From: Tamarix chinensis
Taxonomy: Eukaryota > Streptophyta > Magnoliopsida > Caryophyllales > Tamaricaceae
Reading direction: 5' to 3'
Assembly (NCBI GenBank): GCA_030549775.1
Contig: CM060171.1
Location: forward strand, 138,354,859-138,418,858
DNA length: 64,000 nucleotides
In this document: piece by piece, positions 1 through 13,589 of the stretch
Numbering within the stretch: position 1 is the stretch's first letter
Layout: each line of letters opens with the position of its first letter
Notes under the pieces: generated by a model
Databases searched by the model: none
Seen by the model: only the letters and a program-made list of their open reading frames with translations
What the model was told of the DNA's origin: nothing
Made by a program: the position numbers and the translations under genes

Positions 1-2398
1 GGAAGATGATTGATGGCTTGTTCCCTGAATTCAATAAAGAAGCAAGAAACATGCACCAAGAAGCATGAGCCTTGCGCTTTCTACAGATGGAATGAATCTG
101 CACAATCAAGGCACCTACAGTATATGACCAGTGATTTTGGTTATATACAATCTACCTCCATGACTCTATATGAAACACAAGTATATGATGCTATCTTTAC
201 TCATTTCAGAGCCAAACCAATCGAGGAATGATATTGATATTTATTTATCATCTTTGATTGATGATTTGAAGTTCTTACGGTACATGGGCATTGAAGTATT
301 TGATGCATACAGTGAAAAAAATTTCACTTTGAGAGTAATGTTATTCTATACTATAAAAGATTTTCCAACGTATGACAACTTATCAGGTTATAGTGTGAAA
401 TGTCATTATGAATGCCCGATATGTGAGGAGAATACTTTATTTGTTCAGCTAACACATGGAAAAAATACTTTCTTCTTCGGGCATCGTAGATTTTTACCAA
501 AGAATCATCATTATCGTAGGTAAAGGAAAACATTCAATGGCTTCTGAGAAGAAGGGCAGGCACCAATCCAGTTGATGGGTCGGCATGTGTGGCTGAAGAT
601 GAAACATTTGAGTGTCAAGTTGGGAAGGAGAATAAAGACAAGCCTATATTAGTTGGGTAGAAGAAGATATCTATACTCTTCAACCTTCCTTATTAGAAAT
701 ATCTATACGCAAGAAATGCCCTTGATGTGATGCATATCGAGAAAAATATATGTGACAGTCTTGTTGGTACATTACTTAATGATCCATGAAAGACTAAATA
801 TGGCACCAATGCTCGAATGGATATGGAATAAATGGGTATTAGACAAGTACTAGCACCGCAAGACAATAGAAGAAGAACATATTTACCACCGGCGTGTCAT
901 ACTCTCTCCAGAAAAGAGAAAATTTCATCTTGCAAATTCTTTATCAATGTCAAGGTTCCGAAAGGGTATTATTCAAATGTCAGAAGTCTCATATCGCTGA
1001 AAGAGTTGAAACTAATTAACATGAAGCCTCATGATTGTCATATTTTGATGTAGTACATGTTGCCGATAGTGATACGATGAATTTTTCCAAAGCGTGTTTG
1101 AATTACTATCATGAGGCTTTGTTGGTTTTTTAACACCATCTACTCCAAATTCATACATCTTGATAGTTTGGATTCCTTACAAAGAGGGATTGTGATTACT
1201 TTGTGCCAGCTTGAAATATATTTTTCACCCTCATTCTTTGATATTATGGTACATTTAACTGTTCATTTAGTTTATGAGATAAAAATGCTAGGAACTACTC
1301 ATGGGTACTGGATGTACCCCTTTGAGCGGTTTATGAAGTTGATAAAATTTTATGTGAAAAATCGATATCGGATAGAATGACGCATTGTTAAAAGTTACAT
1401 TGTAGAAGAGGCAATTAAATTTTGCGCGAAGTACTTGTCAAATGTTGAAGCTCTTGGTATTCCTAAGTCTCGACATGCACGAAAATCGAAGGACGGGGTA
1501 CTAGGGGAAAATAGTTTGGGCATATAGACCCTGACATGTTCCCTAAAGCTCATCTATATGTATTACACAATAGTGATGATGTTCAGTTGTATATTGAAGA
1601 ACATATGCTTTCTTTAAAGATTGAAAATCCATCAAAAACTGAGAAATAGATAATCAATAAACATAATCTTTCCTTTATCGATTGGATAAGAAATTGCATC
1701 ATTCCACTCATCGGACATTCCCTGACTTCAATTTCCAAAACCCTACATTGGTTGTCACAAAAACCTTGTTATGAAGTTTTTTCATATACTAGTTATGTAA
1801 TCAATGGTTACACTTTTTATACAAAACAACAAGATGAGAAGAGTACAATGTAGAATGGGTGACTTTAGTGGTTGAGGAAATGTATGTTGTTAGTGTAAAG
1901 GACAATAATCCAACCTATGCATATATAAATTATTATAGTGTGTTTAAACAGATATGGGAGTTAGATTGCACTATACTTAAAGTCCCTGTATTCGGATGCA
2001 GATGGGTTGATAATAGCTATAGGGTTAGATATGAAGAGGGATTCACATTAGTATATCTCAATAGGGCAGGGCATAAACAAGACTCATTTATCTTGGTATC
2101 ACAAGCGATACAAATATTTTTTGTCATTGATCCTACTAATAACAAATGGTATGTGGTACTATCTATGAAGAAAAGAAATGCTAATAAATATGATGATGAA
2201 AATGATGTAAATTGGAATAAAGAGTGTGTCTCAGTTGTGCAAACAACTCAATTATTGAACGGTGATAACAATAATAATAATGAGAAGGAAATATATGTCA
2301 GGGATGATCATCATGAAGTAATATTTGTATCAGATCCTGAAACCAATCCAATAACAAGGAAAAAAAGAAGAAGGAAAAGAAGGAAAAGAAGGCAATGA
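1..2398 (+). pseudogene. CACTA TNP2-type transposase, degenerate
   Basis: Broken reading frames in different phases together match the plant TNP2 transposase. At 170-523 the protein contains LSGYSVKCHYECPICEENT and ends in RRFLPKNHHYRR, close to the well-known Transposase_21 (Tnp2) signature. It continues around 720-760 with ALDVMHIEKNICDSL. Around 1030-1480 lies a DUF4218-like segment, with LCQLEIYF, PSFFDIMVHLTVHLV and a later WMYPFERFMK. At 1859-2190 is a DUF4216-like segment (VFGCRWVD and FVIDPTNNKWYVVL), followed by a basic lysine/arginine tail. In-frame stops occur for example near 658, 830 and 1378. In intact elements this protein binds and cuts the element ends. Here no full-length product is possible. 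Family assignment is by remembered motifs and is strong because four separate blocks occur in the right order. Confidence 0.85.
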
Positions 2399-2536
2399 GG
2401 GTAATAATATTGTAACATATGTAGCATATTTTGACCTTCCTCATTAAATATTTATTGTATCGAAAAATAATTTAGTGGTACATTATGGTTAATACATAAC
2501 ATTCTAACATAATTTAATTATTGCTTTTTTATAGAG

Positions 2537-3683
2537 ATGTGGCTAACAAAAAGTTGATAGGGAAAATAGTGATGAAGAAGGGAAGAGAGGGCCTACTATT
2601 ATGAGAATCATCACGGACATGCAGAATAGAGGAGAACAAGTTGATTTGGGAAGAAATACTTACAATCTTTCAATTGGCCCTTACATAAACATGTTTCTGA
2701 CGTACTTTTCACTCGTCACATGTACCCATGTTCCTATATCTTATAATAATTGGAAGCAGGTTCCAAAGGGTCACAAGGAGCATATTTGGCAGGAAGTCAC
2801 GGTAAATATGCTATTTTACTTCAACATTTTTGTATGTAAAATGTTATTAATTTTAATACATTAACATCAATATACATCTATATGTATTATTTTACAGAGT
2901 CTTTAATGTAGAAAATTAAGTATACATTAAAATGTACCAATATGTGTTTTCGGTCTTATTGTGTTACGAGGTACATTGTGGTGAGCGTCTAAGAAGATTT
3001 AAGGCGTACTTGGATAGTAAAAAAATGTACAGAAATATGGATGACTCTCTACAGTAGAACTCACCCAAAGGATATGGTTTAATTGATTAAGAAGTTAAAA
3101 CCAATTTATTATATATTGTCTTTCAGAGGATTTTAAGGAATTTGTTTGATAACAATTAAAATTTGTGATGAAGAATATTTCATTGATATTTAAATAACCA
3201 TGTGCTTATGTTTTGGCTTGTAACATAGGGAAAAAAGTGCAAAAAATAAAGAGATTGCTAAACAGAATAAATACCGGCATGATATGGCTTACAAAGGCTA
3301 TGCAGGCTTTGAAGAGGAGTTGGTATGAGATTTTGATTTATCTATTTACATATAAAAGTCTAATGTTATAACACTATTCTTAATGTAAGATTAATTTTTG
3401 ATTTATAGCTCATAGACCAAGACTTGGACCCATGTACCTCATCCACCAATATTGGTACATTATGGAAGAAGGGTAGAGCAACAAAAGATGGACATCTTAA
3501 TGAAGATGTAGATGTTTCTACCAAAAAAATTATAAGTTTATAGATATCCCAAACCTTACTTAGTTTTCTCTTGGAAAAATATGATATTATGCTTATTCCC
3601 ATAAACTAAATTTAAATATGCATACATTATAGGACGAACTTAAAACGTCATATTCTATGGAGGGGGTGGACCAATATAACATT
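2537..3683 (+). pseudogene. Second CACTA gene (Ptta/En/Spm-type), truncated
   Basis: Exon-like blocks at 2537-2801, about 2900-3060, 3230-3322 and 3409-3530, and a stub at 3632-3683, align in order with the better preserved copy at 19110-20240. Recognisable pieces are YNNWKQVPKGHKEHIWQEV (exon 1), an N-terminal part with repeated Arg/Lys, and a Leu-Asp-Pro-Cys-Thr motif (about 3424-3440). Stop codons interrupt several blocks. The last exon breaks off at about 3683, just after a Glu-Gly-Val-Asp-Gln-Tyr run, and the sequence switches to the antisense of a PMD gene. The plant Ptta/En/Spm family protein is thought to correspond to the TNPA-like accessory DNA-binding protein of CACTA elements. That role is family knowledge and is not visible here. 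Confidence 0.75.
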
Positions 3684-5390
3684 TGGAGCTAGCTTTCCCC
3701 TCCAATAAAATTGACAGATAGTTTTACGGGCTTTATAAAAATTTCATTCTGATAGAATTTGATGCTCATCATTTGGATGTTTTGCCAAATATTCATTTAT
3801 CGTTGTCAATACATACCTATGAGTTCTAAGAACATAAAAATCCATATAATCATAAGTCACGTCCCATGGGTATTGAGTCAGTAATATGAAAACATCTTAC
3901 CCCAATATGTGTTTATGCCTCAAGAAAGATTGGCTAAGCATGTGTGCGTAATTAACTTTGTACTTTTTGTGGGAAGGACGTCTGTACGTGTTCCTAGTGG
4001 GCTTGATAAGTTCCTTAGAGATCACTTGTGTATATCCAAAATAGCATGTCACTATATCTGGCATATACGGTTCCACTTTCTCCAAATAGTGTAAACAACC
4101 GTGATATAATGCAGTAGGACAATCCCTATACGGATCAGCTCCATATAAATCCTAAATGGCCTGTCACAAAAAAATTAAACTAAATATGGATATCGCTAAC
4201 ATAATATAGTAAGAATGTAATAATTTGAGCATACATTTAACACATATATAAGATTAATCATGGCCAGAAAGTACCCAAGTGTCTCCAATTTATTGTCAAA
4301 TTTATGTCCACAAAACCACCTCTTACAACATAGATGGTCTGGATCATACCCGAATCATTCCACTCCAAACCCGAAAAGTATTCATAAAGTCATGTCTATT
4401 ATAATCTTCGGTTGCTAGAATTATAACTAATGTATCAAAGTATGTAATATATATATATATATATGATATTGATAAAATTACTTGTAATAGAGTGACACAT
4501 CCCAACATTTGAGCAGTGTCAGCTCTAGAAGCCATACCAAGTTGTCATTACAAAAAAGCAAGTGTGGTTACACCCCATGCATAACCTTCAACCTGACTAA
4601 GATCTTGAAGAAAGAGGATATAGTGCAGATTAACTTTATCAATTGACGTATGGACAAACAACGACAGGCCGATCAACCATAATAGATACCCAATCATGTT
4701 TTCCTCATCCCCTAACTAGTATGTTTTATATACTTTTTGTAGCCATTTAAATGGAAGCCCACCCTTTCAAGTGACTTTATTCACTTGCATTTCCTCCATC
4801 TCAAACAAGGCATTGAATGCACTAATCAATTACCCATACGTGTTAGTTGAAATCTCCAAATATAATGGATGACCATCAACTCGTAGCTGTAATATAAGAT
4901 GTATGTCTAAAAAGGTGATTTTCATCTCACCTTATGATATATGAAAGTTATTGGTGTTTAGTTGTCATCTCTATATAAATGCAGATATAAGTGACACATT
5001 GGCATAGTCAAATGTGTAGGTTGGAAGGTGTGACAATCCCTTTTGAAGTATTAGAGTGATCACCCTTTCATCGGCATTTCCAAGAAAAGTTTTCAAAACC
5101 TCCCCTCTCATGTGGAACTTGGGACAACCACGATCTTGATAAATAAAAGAAACAAATGTAATGAATATATATGATTGGTTACACATAAAATAATAAATAA
5201 TGAATATGATAAACTTATATTTCCTAACCATAAATTTTAAGTCATATGACCGCCAAATCTTGGGATCAAATAAGGGACATGACCTAAGTAAGTACCAGTC
5301 ATCATTCAGTTGTATACCTTGCTCATCTTCGCTAGCATCACCAGCATCCCTATCATCATCATCTTTGTCATCATCTCTATCATTGCCATC

Positions 5391-5391
<1 letters not shown>

Positions 5392-5424
<33 letters not shown>
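5392..5424. repeat. (TCA)n microsatellite coding for poly-Asp in PMD copy 1
   Basis: Eleven uninterrupted TCA units. On the minus strand they read as an aspartate run inside the PMD pseudogene. The equivalent place in copy 2 (around 35560-35590) has a shorter mixed CAT/CAC run giving Asp and Gly. Confidence 0.9.
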
Positions 5425-5425
<1 letters not shown>

Positions 5426-5599
5426 GATATACATATGTCAATGATGATGGCTAATCAATATTGTGGGGTAATGATGCCGGCAAATCCAACGATGACCTAG
5501 AACCACCAACAGTAGCTGGGTAAACTGAGGATGATAGTAATCCCATGTCAGTCTGTGTTGGTAAGGTAAGAAAATTCATAGATTATGTAGATAATGAAA

Positions 5600-5745
5600 A
5601 ACCTCCATACTCAGAAACTCTGACCCCCAAACCTTCATACCCCAAACCTCTAAACCCCAAACCCCTACCCCCGAACCATCGTACCCTAAACCTTCACACC
5701 CCAAACCTTTGAACCCCCTACCCCTGAACCTCCATACCTCAAAAT
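5600..5745. repeat. ~15-bp C-rich minisatellite inside PMD copy 1
   Basis: Imperfect tandem units built on CCCCAAACCT plus 4-6 variable bases, about nine copies. PMD copy 2 holds only a couple of diverged units at the same place (35765-35800), so the array expanded after the two copies separated or shrank in copy 2. Confidence 0.7.
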
Positions 5746-6040
5746 GCCAACATCGGCCATGAATGATAGATGACTTGCATAGTCTACAAATGTTGAAATG
5801 GTAGGTGCTTGATGACTAGACCTTGGTTGTTTGGGAGCATTTGAATATTCTTGTTGTTCTAAAGCTTCTTTTGGTTCTTATTGGCCAACTTTTTTGCCTC
5901 ATCGTCATCCTCTAGCAAGAATTTTCCCAAACTTCTTATACAAGATATCGGAATAAGTTGCTTTATATTTCTATTACGTCGTGAAGAAGCAGCAACAGGA
6001 CGACATTCGGTTCTATCTACTACTTTCTCTTTCTTACAAC

Positions 6041-6198
6041 TCATTTTAATGTCAATAATAAAACTCAATCAATTAAATTAAGTATATGAATTACAGATAA
6101 CAGGTCATCACATAAATAAAACATAAACACATAGGTGACAATAACTTAATTGTTAAATAATATAATATAAACCCATTTTATGATAGCCAAAGAGAGAG

Positions 6199-6243
<45 letters not shown>

Positions 6244-6893
6244 AACCTTATAACTAAAATGAAATCTCTTAAACTAATCCTTTACTTTATTAATTAAATA
6301 CATCAATAATAATTTTATTAATTAATAGTAGTAGCGTAGTATAATATAACAACTAAATTACACTTAATTATGGTATCTTATAAAACAAATCCCACTCGTA
6401 ATTCTATACCCATCCCCCGATATATTTTTTCAATAAACAAACCAAATTTATCCAAAGATATTCCATGAAAATTAGAAAACTAAATAAAAAAACACAAATA
6501 TAAACATATTTAATCTATTATAAATAGATTTAATAAACAAATCTAATCTATTATCCAATCAATATAATTAAAACCATTCACCAATAACCTCTGCCATATA
6601 ACAATATTCAACATATTTAATAAAAATATAACCAAATTTAATAAATATCAAATCATTTATAATTAATATAATAACATAATTTTAGTCGGTTATTTCCACC
6701 AGTTTAAATTACCATTTTAAACAAATTCAAATAGATCTGACAAATAAGTATAATTAACATAGTATAACAAATTTAAAAACATAATTAACAAATTTAATTA
6801 CCCCACGCGAATAGGTATTGCCGAAGGGCATTTATTGGGCATTTATAATTCGGTTAATCCACTACTTAGAATATCTGAAGTCCCTACACATGG
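6041..6893. other. AT-rich flank of PMD copy 1, no gene
   Basis: Very AT-rich, with an (AT)n run around 6197-6241. The part around 6290-6420 aligns with 36640-36750 beside PMD copy 2, both ending in a CCCATCCCCC-like motif. The mobile unit that carried PMD therefore extends past the gene into this flank. No coding potential seen. Confidence 0.6.
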
Positions 6894-9800
6894 TGTAACA
6901 CTCTAAAATTTCACAAGTTTTTGTTTTAAGCAAAAGTATACATATGGTTGTTAACACCACATTTAGTACTAGTTTGATCCATACATTTTTCGTATCAAAT
7001 GCATGGTTAAAATGCTATGCCAACAAAACTAACATTGTAAAATAAATTGGAAGTCTTAAATATAAATAGATGCAAGAGTGGATTACGGAGCTCAATTCCC
7101 AATAATACATAAAAAGAGAGAAAGTGACAAAAGAAATATAGAGAGACAAAGACTTCAAAAGGGATATTTAGATCTTTAGGGTAAATAACATATGTTCGAC
7201 CTGGATAGTTGTGACTCACAGCTCAATACATAAGCATATCACTCCTCCTTATCAATGTGGATAAATTCAACAAGATCATATTGAATATCTATGACACAAC
7301 ATCTACAAAAAAGTGTGGTATTATTATGCACCTTGTACTAGGTAACATATCTATCCTAAAAATATATCATCATGTACACAAGGACCACATGTAAAAAAAA
7401 TCAATAGAGCATGTGATAACACGATAATAACACACATCATATAGTAACACAATTGTGAATAAAGTAACTAAGCATTATGTATAGGGTAATGGGATATGAA
7501 GCATGCAATAAAATGAGAACCATTGATTATTACAATATATTTTTATGATCACAACCAATTGTTTAAAATTAACTTGACAATGGAGACTCAACATAAACCA
7601 TAACAACTAACCTAGTACACTATCATTGTTAGCCTAGTTGGCCAACTTAGAAATGTAACCCAACCACTAAATAATAGGATACCGAATCACTTAAGTATGC
7701 ATACTTACATGTTTCAAAACATTAGCATACCTATAAAGTATAAGAGAGTATCTTTGAACATTGTAAGACATTCAAGATTAAGAAGAGGAAAATACCAAAA
7801 TAGTACGAAGTGAATATATACCTTCCTTAGATAGATACCCTGAGCAATACAAGTATCGACTCAGGAACTTTCGCTTTAAGTAATTAATATTTTATTGAAG
7901 GATTAGCCACACACACATCAAGGCCCACAAAAATAACACTTCATCATTTCTAATCAAATAAAATCTAATTCATCGTCAAATTTTGCTATCACCAACACAC
8001 TTGATTCCTAAAGGAACAAGGCCCACCATCTTTTACTTGGCACAAAGGTCTAACATTATTAAATGCAATTGAATTCCCAAATTATTTATCAATTTTTCAA
8101 AATTGATGTAAAAGAAAAAAAAATGCCCTTAAATATCCCAAACCCCTCAAAACTTAATGTTTTAAAAAAATGATAATTTAACTTTAATTCTTGACATAAT
8201 TTATATTAAATTGTGAAGGACCCATGGAATCCAATGATATACTTTTACAAAAGTCAATCAAAATAACCATTTTTTCTTTATGGCTGAGACACCCTAAATA
8301 CTCAAATTTCATTTAAACTCCAGTTCATCCCAAATTCACACAAGCTACTACAACTTAATATAAACATAATTGAATGATTAGATAAAATTTAAGCAAGCAA
8401 AAGGGCATGAGAACCCACAAAGCTAAGAGTCCCATATCGAGCTAAATATGTCATTTTTCACTCTAATAACATGATGTTCAATATTCCACTTCAATGCTTG
8501 ATAAAACATGATATAAGAATGCCTAGAAAAATTAAAACAAACCAAACCCACAACTTTAGCCATATGGCACTTTCTCCCCAATTTTTATGTGTATACATCA
8601 ATATTAAACATACATAAATTATGTTATACCATCAAACATTAAACTCGTACTTTCTCAAAGTAAAGGCAACATGCTTGGAATCCATATTTTTGCACTGTAG
8701 AACAAAATTTGATTATATAAATATCAGTCATGTTTCCAAAATCCAAAGCTCCAAAGCAAAAGGAGAAAATCTAAAGTCAACTAACCACCTAAGGAGCCTA
8801 TTGATCACCTTCAACAATAAGAACACAATATAATTGAAAGAATAATACCAAAATGAAAATGAAAGGAAAGAAAGGAAGAATCAAGGATAATAGATTAAAG
8901 AGAAGAGAAAGAATTAACCAGGTCTTGAAGCTTGGAAGAAATTGGACATTCACCAATAGAGGATTATGTAAGTGGATGGTGACAACATGGAGGAGATGAA
9001 GAGGGAATGGGTTCTAGGTTAAGGATAGAAATAAGGAGAGAGAATTAGGGCTTTAGGCTAAGTAAGGGGGAGTGTACATGAGAGTTAGAATACGGGTAAT
9101 AGATGTAATGATTAGGGTAGATATTTATCACACACAAAATAGATTTTGTGGAGGAGGTTAGTGCCTACATAGAAAAGGATAAAGATGGGGGAGGTGTGTG
9201 TGCATGAGGGAGAGCTAAGGGTGAGGGAGAATACACTTGGTTAAGTGAAGAGAATGAAATGACATGTGAAGTAATGATAAATAACGCCGATGAAGGAATA
9301 TGCTATGGATATGTTTTTTTGTAAAGATAAAAATGAATGAGAATAAGAGATCATGCCCCAAGGAATAAGAGACAACATGGTCTGTGAAGTGCATTAATGG
9401 CTAATAATGACTAAGACATCAATTTAGCATATTTTTGATTCATGCTAAGCATCAATTTTTGAGAATAGAGAGATAGAAAGACAAGTTTTATGGGAGCGGT
9501 GATACGTGTGTGAGGTGAAATGTATGGGAGTTTAGGGCTTGTTTGGTTGAGGTTGGGAGAGTTATGACAAATCTTGTTGGGTATAAATCAATTGAATGTT
9601 TAAAATATTAAAATAAGTTGCAAAAAAATCTCCAAAACATATTAAAATTTAAATCAATGAGGTCACGTGTAATTGTTTGTGACTTTTTGATAAGAAAAGT
9701 ATCTTAAATAAGCCCCTGAAAGTAAAAATTAAGTTTCAAATGAAATTTCAAAAAAAAATTACCAAATCAATACTTCAAATGATTTTGGATATATATATTG

Positions 9801-10151
9801 AGTATTCGATAAGAATTTTTAAATTTTGACCAGGAAATCATAGACATAAGTAGTGATTCTACAAAATCTCTAGAAAAAGGGTGCATTGAAGCACAAAATG
9901 AAAAATTTCTTCATGAAATTTCTCTAAAATGATTTTAATAACAAAATAGAACTTAGAAAATTAATTGGAAGGGACATTTAAGCTTTAGAGAAAATTGTCA
10001 AAATTTCTAAAATTTGAAAAAAGGACTTAAATAGCCTTCTAGAGCTTAAAACCACAATAAGAGTTTGAACAATCAAGTTTAGAATAATCAAGAATCATTA
10101 ACAATATTAACCACACAAATTAATTAGGGTTAGAGACATGGGATTATTACA
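6894..10151 (-). mobile_element. Long LTR-like unit (minus orientation), TGTAACA/TGTAATA ends
   Basis: The left end reads TGTAACACTCTAAAATTTC. About 60 bases inside is a block (TTAACACCACATTT, then TAGTTTGATCCATAC) resembling the same region of the solo LTR starting at 39997. The right end reads GGGATTATTACA, which on the minus strand starts TGTAATAATCCC, as in the other long LTRs here. The purine-rich stretch at 8850-9540 corresponds to their pyrimidine-rich U3-like part on the coding strand. The length of 3.26 kb is similar to the 3.6 and 4.2 kb LTRs at 37501-45256. I see no target duplication (flanks CATGG and TTAGT), so the boundaries are tentative. No gene inside. Confidence 0.45.
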
Positions 10152-12353
10152 TTAGTGTCCCCATCCAATTTAGACACATTAATATTAAATTTATTATACT
10201 TAAATTCAATCACTTATATGTGGGTTTAACTTATATGACAACCTACAATTCATATTGTTTAGATATAAGCCCAACGTTGAACAATAATCCAAAAAATGAA
10301 TGATAGTGAAAGTGAATATATAGGGGCGGTGAGCAATGGAGATCAAAGGAGAGAGAAGAAGAAGGTTTTTGGAATATGAATGGAAGGAATAGATTGAAGA
10401 AAGAGGAGCACACCAAGAATAATGAAGAAAAATCATATGCCAATATATAAATAGATATAAACAGTTCTTATATGTTTGTACTATAAATATATTTTTTACC
10501 TAAATTTAATCCTATATATATAACTAGTTGGTATTAAATCAAAATCATATAAAATACTAACCAAAATCATCATCTGATTTTCAATTTGAAACTTAAAATT
10601 AGAAAATGCAAGATTACGGTAAAATATTATATGTCTTATTTATTTCACCATGTTTATTCCTCTTTTTTCATTTTCTAATTGGTTTGAAATTTTTTGGTGC
10701 TAACTGACCTCAATTAAAAATAAATTAGGCATTCTTATATTCTTTAGAGAGATGACAAGAGAATATCACAATAGCCTGAGCGATAGTGGTCTTTGATATT
10801 AGATAGGGGAATTGAATTCGATTCCCACCGTTGACACATATATGGTTCTCCCTTCCATTCTCCTCTTTCTAGAGGAAGAAACTAAAGTGACTAAAATGAC
10901 AATAATATTAATATTAGATATTCAATCATAGCAAACGCATGATAGAGTATCTACTTAGACATATTTAAATGGTAAATTTAATCAAAATTATATATATATA
11001 ACATCGATAACATGTTTGATTAATTATATCTAAATAAAATTTTTTGGTACTACCACTAAAAAGTTACTCAAAAGTCTTACGAGCCTCATGAAGAGCAACG
11101 CGAGCAACAATAATGTGTTAAATTAAATCAAATTGAAAGGATTTGAATGATGGAATTTATCTAAAAGAAATGACATGTTGATTTACCAAGAATCATATAT
11201 AAAATAGATATGTGGAAATATACTGAAATCTATAGGGATCATAGTAATTACATATCGTAAAATCCAATGTCTAAACAGGTGGTCCTATGGTCTTCCAAAG
11301 CCAGGTCACACTCTCTTGTCTCTAATGGCTGATAGAAACCTAACAAAACAAAAGTATGTGGGACTTGAAGACTACGGCCTATAAATATAGATAACTACCA
11401 TGTTATTCATCGATCATTGTAGTTCGATACATCAACAAACTTAAACATCTGATGTCTCACCACATAAAAATTTACATCTAATTAGATACATTAAGCTTAG
11501 ATTCCATAAACCTCATTTAATAACTTTTGTATGGGGTCAACTATGATGATGACCTATAATCCATATCATTTATATATAAACCTAACGTTGGATAAATAAT
11601 CTAATATAGAATATTGAAAATATAATCTCATATCTGAATTTCATGTGAGCCTTTCTTAAACAATTTGATTGTGCCATGCAAATTAATAAAGGATGCTTTT
11701 TTAAACAAAAAATAAATTGTGTCAAAGACAGAATTTAGGCTATAGCATGTTGCTTTGCGTGTGTACAATATATGAAGGGTCAAGGTGCGCTAACATAACT
11801 GAAAGATTACCCTTCCGTTGTGTTCGCTCACAAATAACATCAACTTAGCATCAAAAGACTGTGAACTTCTATGCCATTAATTAAACAAACTGGGAGATCG
11901 ATGAGAAATACAGTCATTTTTGCTAACTAAGAAGTGAATTGAGGAAACATACTCTAGACGTACGGTACAATGGAAGGTGTTTTTCTGGAGTAAATGGTGG
12001 AAGAAGGATAGTACATTTAATACGATTTGATGCTTGAGATTGGAAATCTCTTTTGATTATCAAAGGATAAGGGATGTGTAAAAAAATTAGGACCTAAAAA
12101 TTTAATATGATAGTATTTAATTGACGTCAAAACAAATATTTGATATGATTTTATATAAAATAATCTCATACACATGCAATATCCCATTTGATGTATATGT
12201 GTTCGATTAGGAACACCCGTACCTTCATTTCATGTTTGGTTTGTCTTCGGTTCCATAAGGGTGGAAGCACTGTTCGATCTAGTTGGGAGGCCGTATGGAG
12301 AGTGGTTGTAAGTCTTTTTTGTTTGGCTATAGTTTTTCCCTTGGCTTTGTGCC

Positions 12354-12439
<86 letters not shown>

Positions 12440-13589
12440 TTATAATAATGGTCATGGTACTGTTGTTGATGGAGAAGTACACGAGAAGAGGGAAAAATGA
12501 CAGATTGATGGCTTGGAAGCGTATAAAATAAAATATCTATATATATATTGGAGTGAAATTTTTTTATATTTTTTAAATTAAATTAAATACTTAAAAATTT
12601 AGATTGAATTATTAAATGTATTTAAAATATTAAACTATACTAATATCTATAATTGGATACACATATTTAGAAGAAAAAAATATTACAATACAATATAATA
12701 TATTCTATAATACAACATAGTATACTAAAAATATACTTTTATATATTCAAATACCATATAATATTTTTAAAATATAATACAATATATTAAAAATATATAT
12801 AATATTATATCAATTTGACTAATTGAATAAAAAATAAACCTAGTTGTTTAAATTTCAGATTAAAATTTTAAATTTTGATTTCTTACGTCCTGGTTATCAC
12901 ATTAGGGAGTGACTAGACTACTGCACGTTAAAATTTTGACGCAGCAAAGGATTAACAACTATATTTAAATTATTTTTAAAAGGCCGAAGAGATAATTTAC
13001 GATAATGTATTTACGGCAAGGCTCCTTATTTTGTACAAAAGTTTGAATTATTTGGGGGTTAGAAAGTAAAAGTCAGTACCAAAGCCGATTCGACTGATTC
13101 CTCCTCGTCATCTTAATATGAATGCCTTCCAGCTTTGGATGAAATTTTGCTATAAAAATCTACAACTACGGCAAGTGGCCGGGCGGGGTATTGCAAATAT
13201 TGGACTTCTGTTGTTGTCGGTACGTGACAAAACTCAAAAGTGATCAAAATGAATGAAAGGCATTGTTCTGTTTTTTATTAGATTGTTTGACGTGCGTGAC
13301 TGTTCTTGTGTTATCGAATGTAACGCTGCATATCGACGTCGGCCGCAGCAAAAAACGTCCGCGCTGACCTAACATGCTCCACCACCACTAAAGCACGAAA
13401 CGGCACTTGCCTTTTCCGAAACTCAAAATCAGTATCAGAATTATTTCATTAATTTATTTTAAAAAAAAATTAATAATTATTTAAACCACTTAATATAGAA
13501 AGTGTTTTTAGAATTTTTCTTTGTTTCTCTCTCTTAATTTTAATAGATTTAATCTATTTTTTTAATATATATATATATATATTATTTTC
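10152..13589. other. Intergenic, no recognisable gene
   Basis: AT-rich sequence without convincing coding blocks on either strand. A short GC-richer island lies around 13160-13430 but shows no reading frame or RNA gene I recognise. The only distinct structure is the TTA microsatellite at 12354-12439. Sequence from about 13500 resembles the MITE-like segment around 28990-29050 in reverse complement (a shared run AATTTTAATAGATTTAATC, with few differences). Confidence 0.6.
12354..12439. repeat. (TTA)n microsatellite, about 28 units
   Basis: Perfect trinucleotide array of 86 bases. It produces apparent poly-Ile and poly-Tyr frames that are not genes. Confidence 0.97.

Larger units (their letters stand above)
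1..3683 (+). mobile_element. CACTA (En/Spm) transposon remnant 1, 5' end outside window
   Basis: This stretch carries the two genes typical of plant CACTA elements in the usual order: a TNP2-type transposase (to about 2398), then a second gene of the plant Ptta/En/Spm type (2537-3683). The spacer at 2471-2536 and the second gene align with 19036-20240 of the complete CACTA element at 17663-23196, so the two are relatives. The 5' terminus lies left of the window. On the right, homology to the second element stops near 3683 in the middle of an exon, where PMD-type sequence begins. All coding parts carry stops and frameshifts, so the element is dead. No CACTA terminus was found on the right side. 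Confidence 0.8.
3684..6040 (-). pseudogene. Plant mobile domain (PMD, aminotransferase-like) pseudogene 1
   Basis: Read on the minus strand from 6040, the protein starts with MSCKKEKVVDRTECRPVAAS. It passes a low-complexity part and an acidic Asp-rich run (5290-5424), then a block around 4960-5140 (GCPKFHMRGEVLKTFLG and GLSHLPTYTF) with a Gly-Glu-Met-x-Ile-Thr motif just downstream. This matches the N-terminal half of the PMD fold. The C-terminal part (3897-4085) has FGYTQVI and YAHMLSQSFLRHKHIL. PMD proteins include the Arabidopsis MAIN/MAIL family, and many genomic copies are carried by transposons. Copy 2 at 33930-36080 aligns along its length, in the same gene order and orientation. Several stops and frameshifts make this a pseudogene. 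Its 3' end abuts the truncated CACTA exon. Confidence 0.7.

Noticed and set aside
12188..12531. Frames encoding poly-Ile and poly-Tyr
   Set aside because: Produced entirely by the TTA microsatellite, with no conserved flanks.
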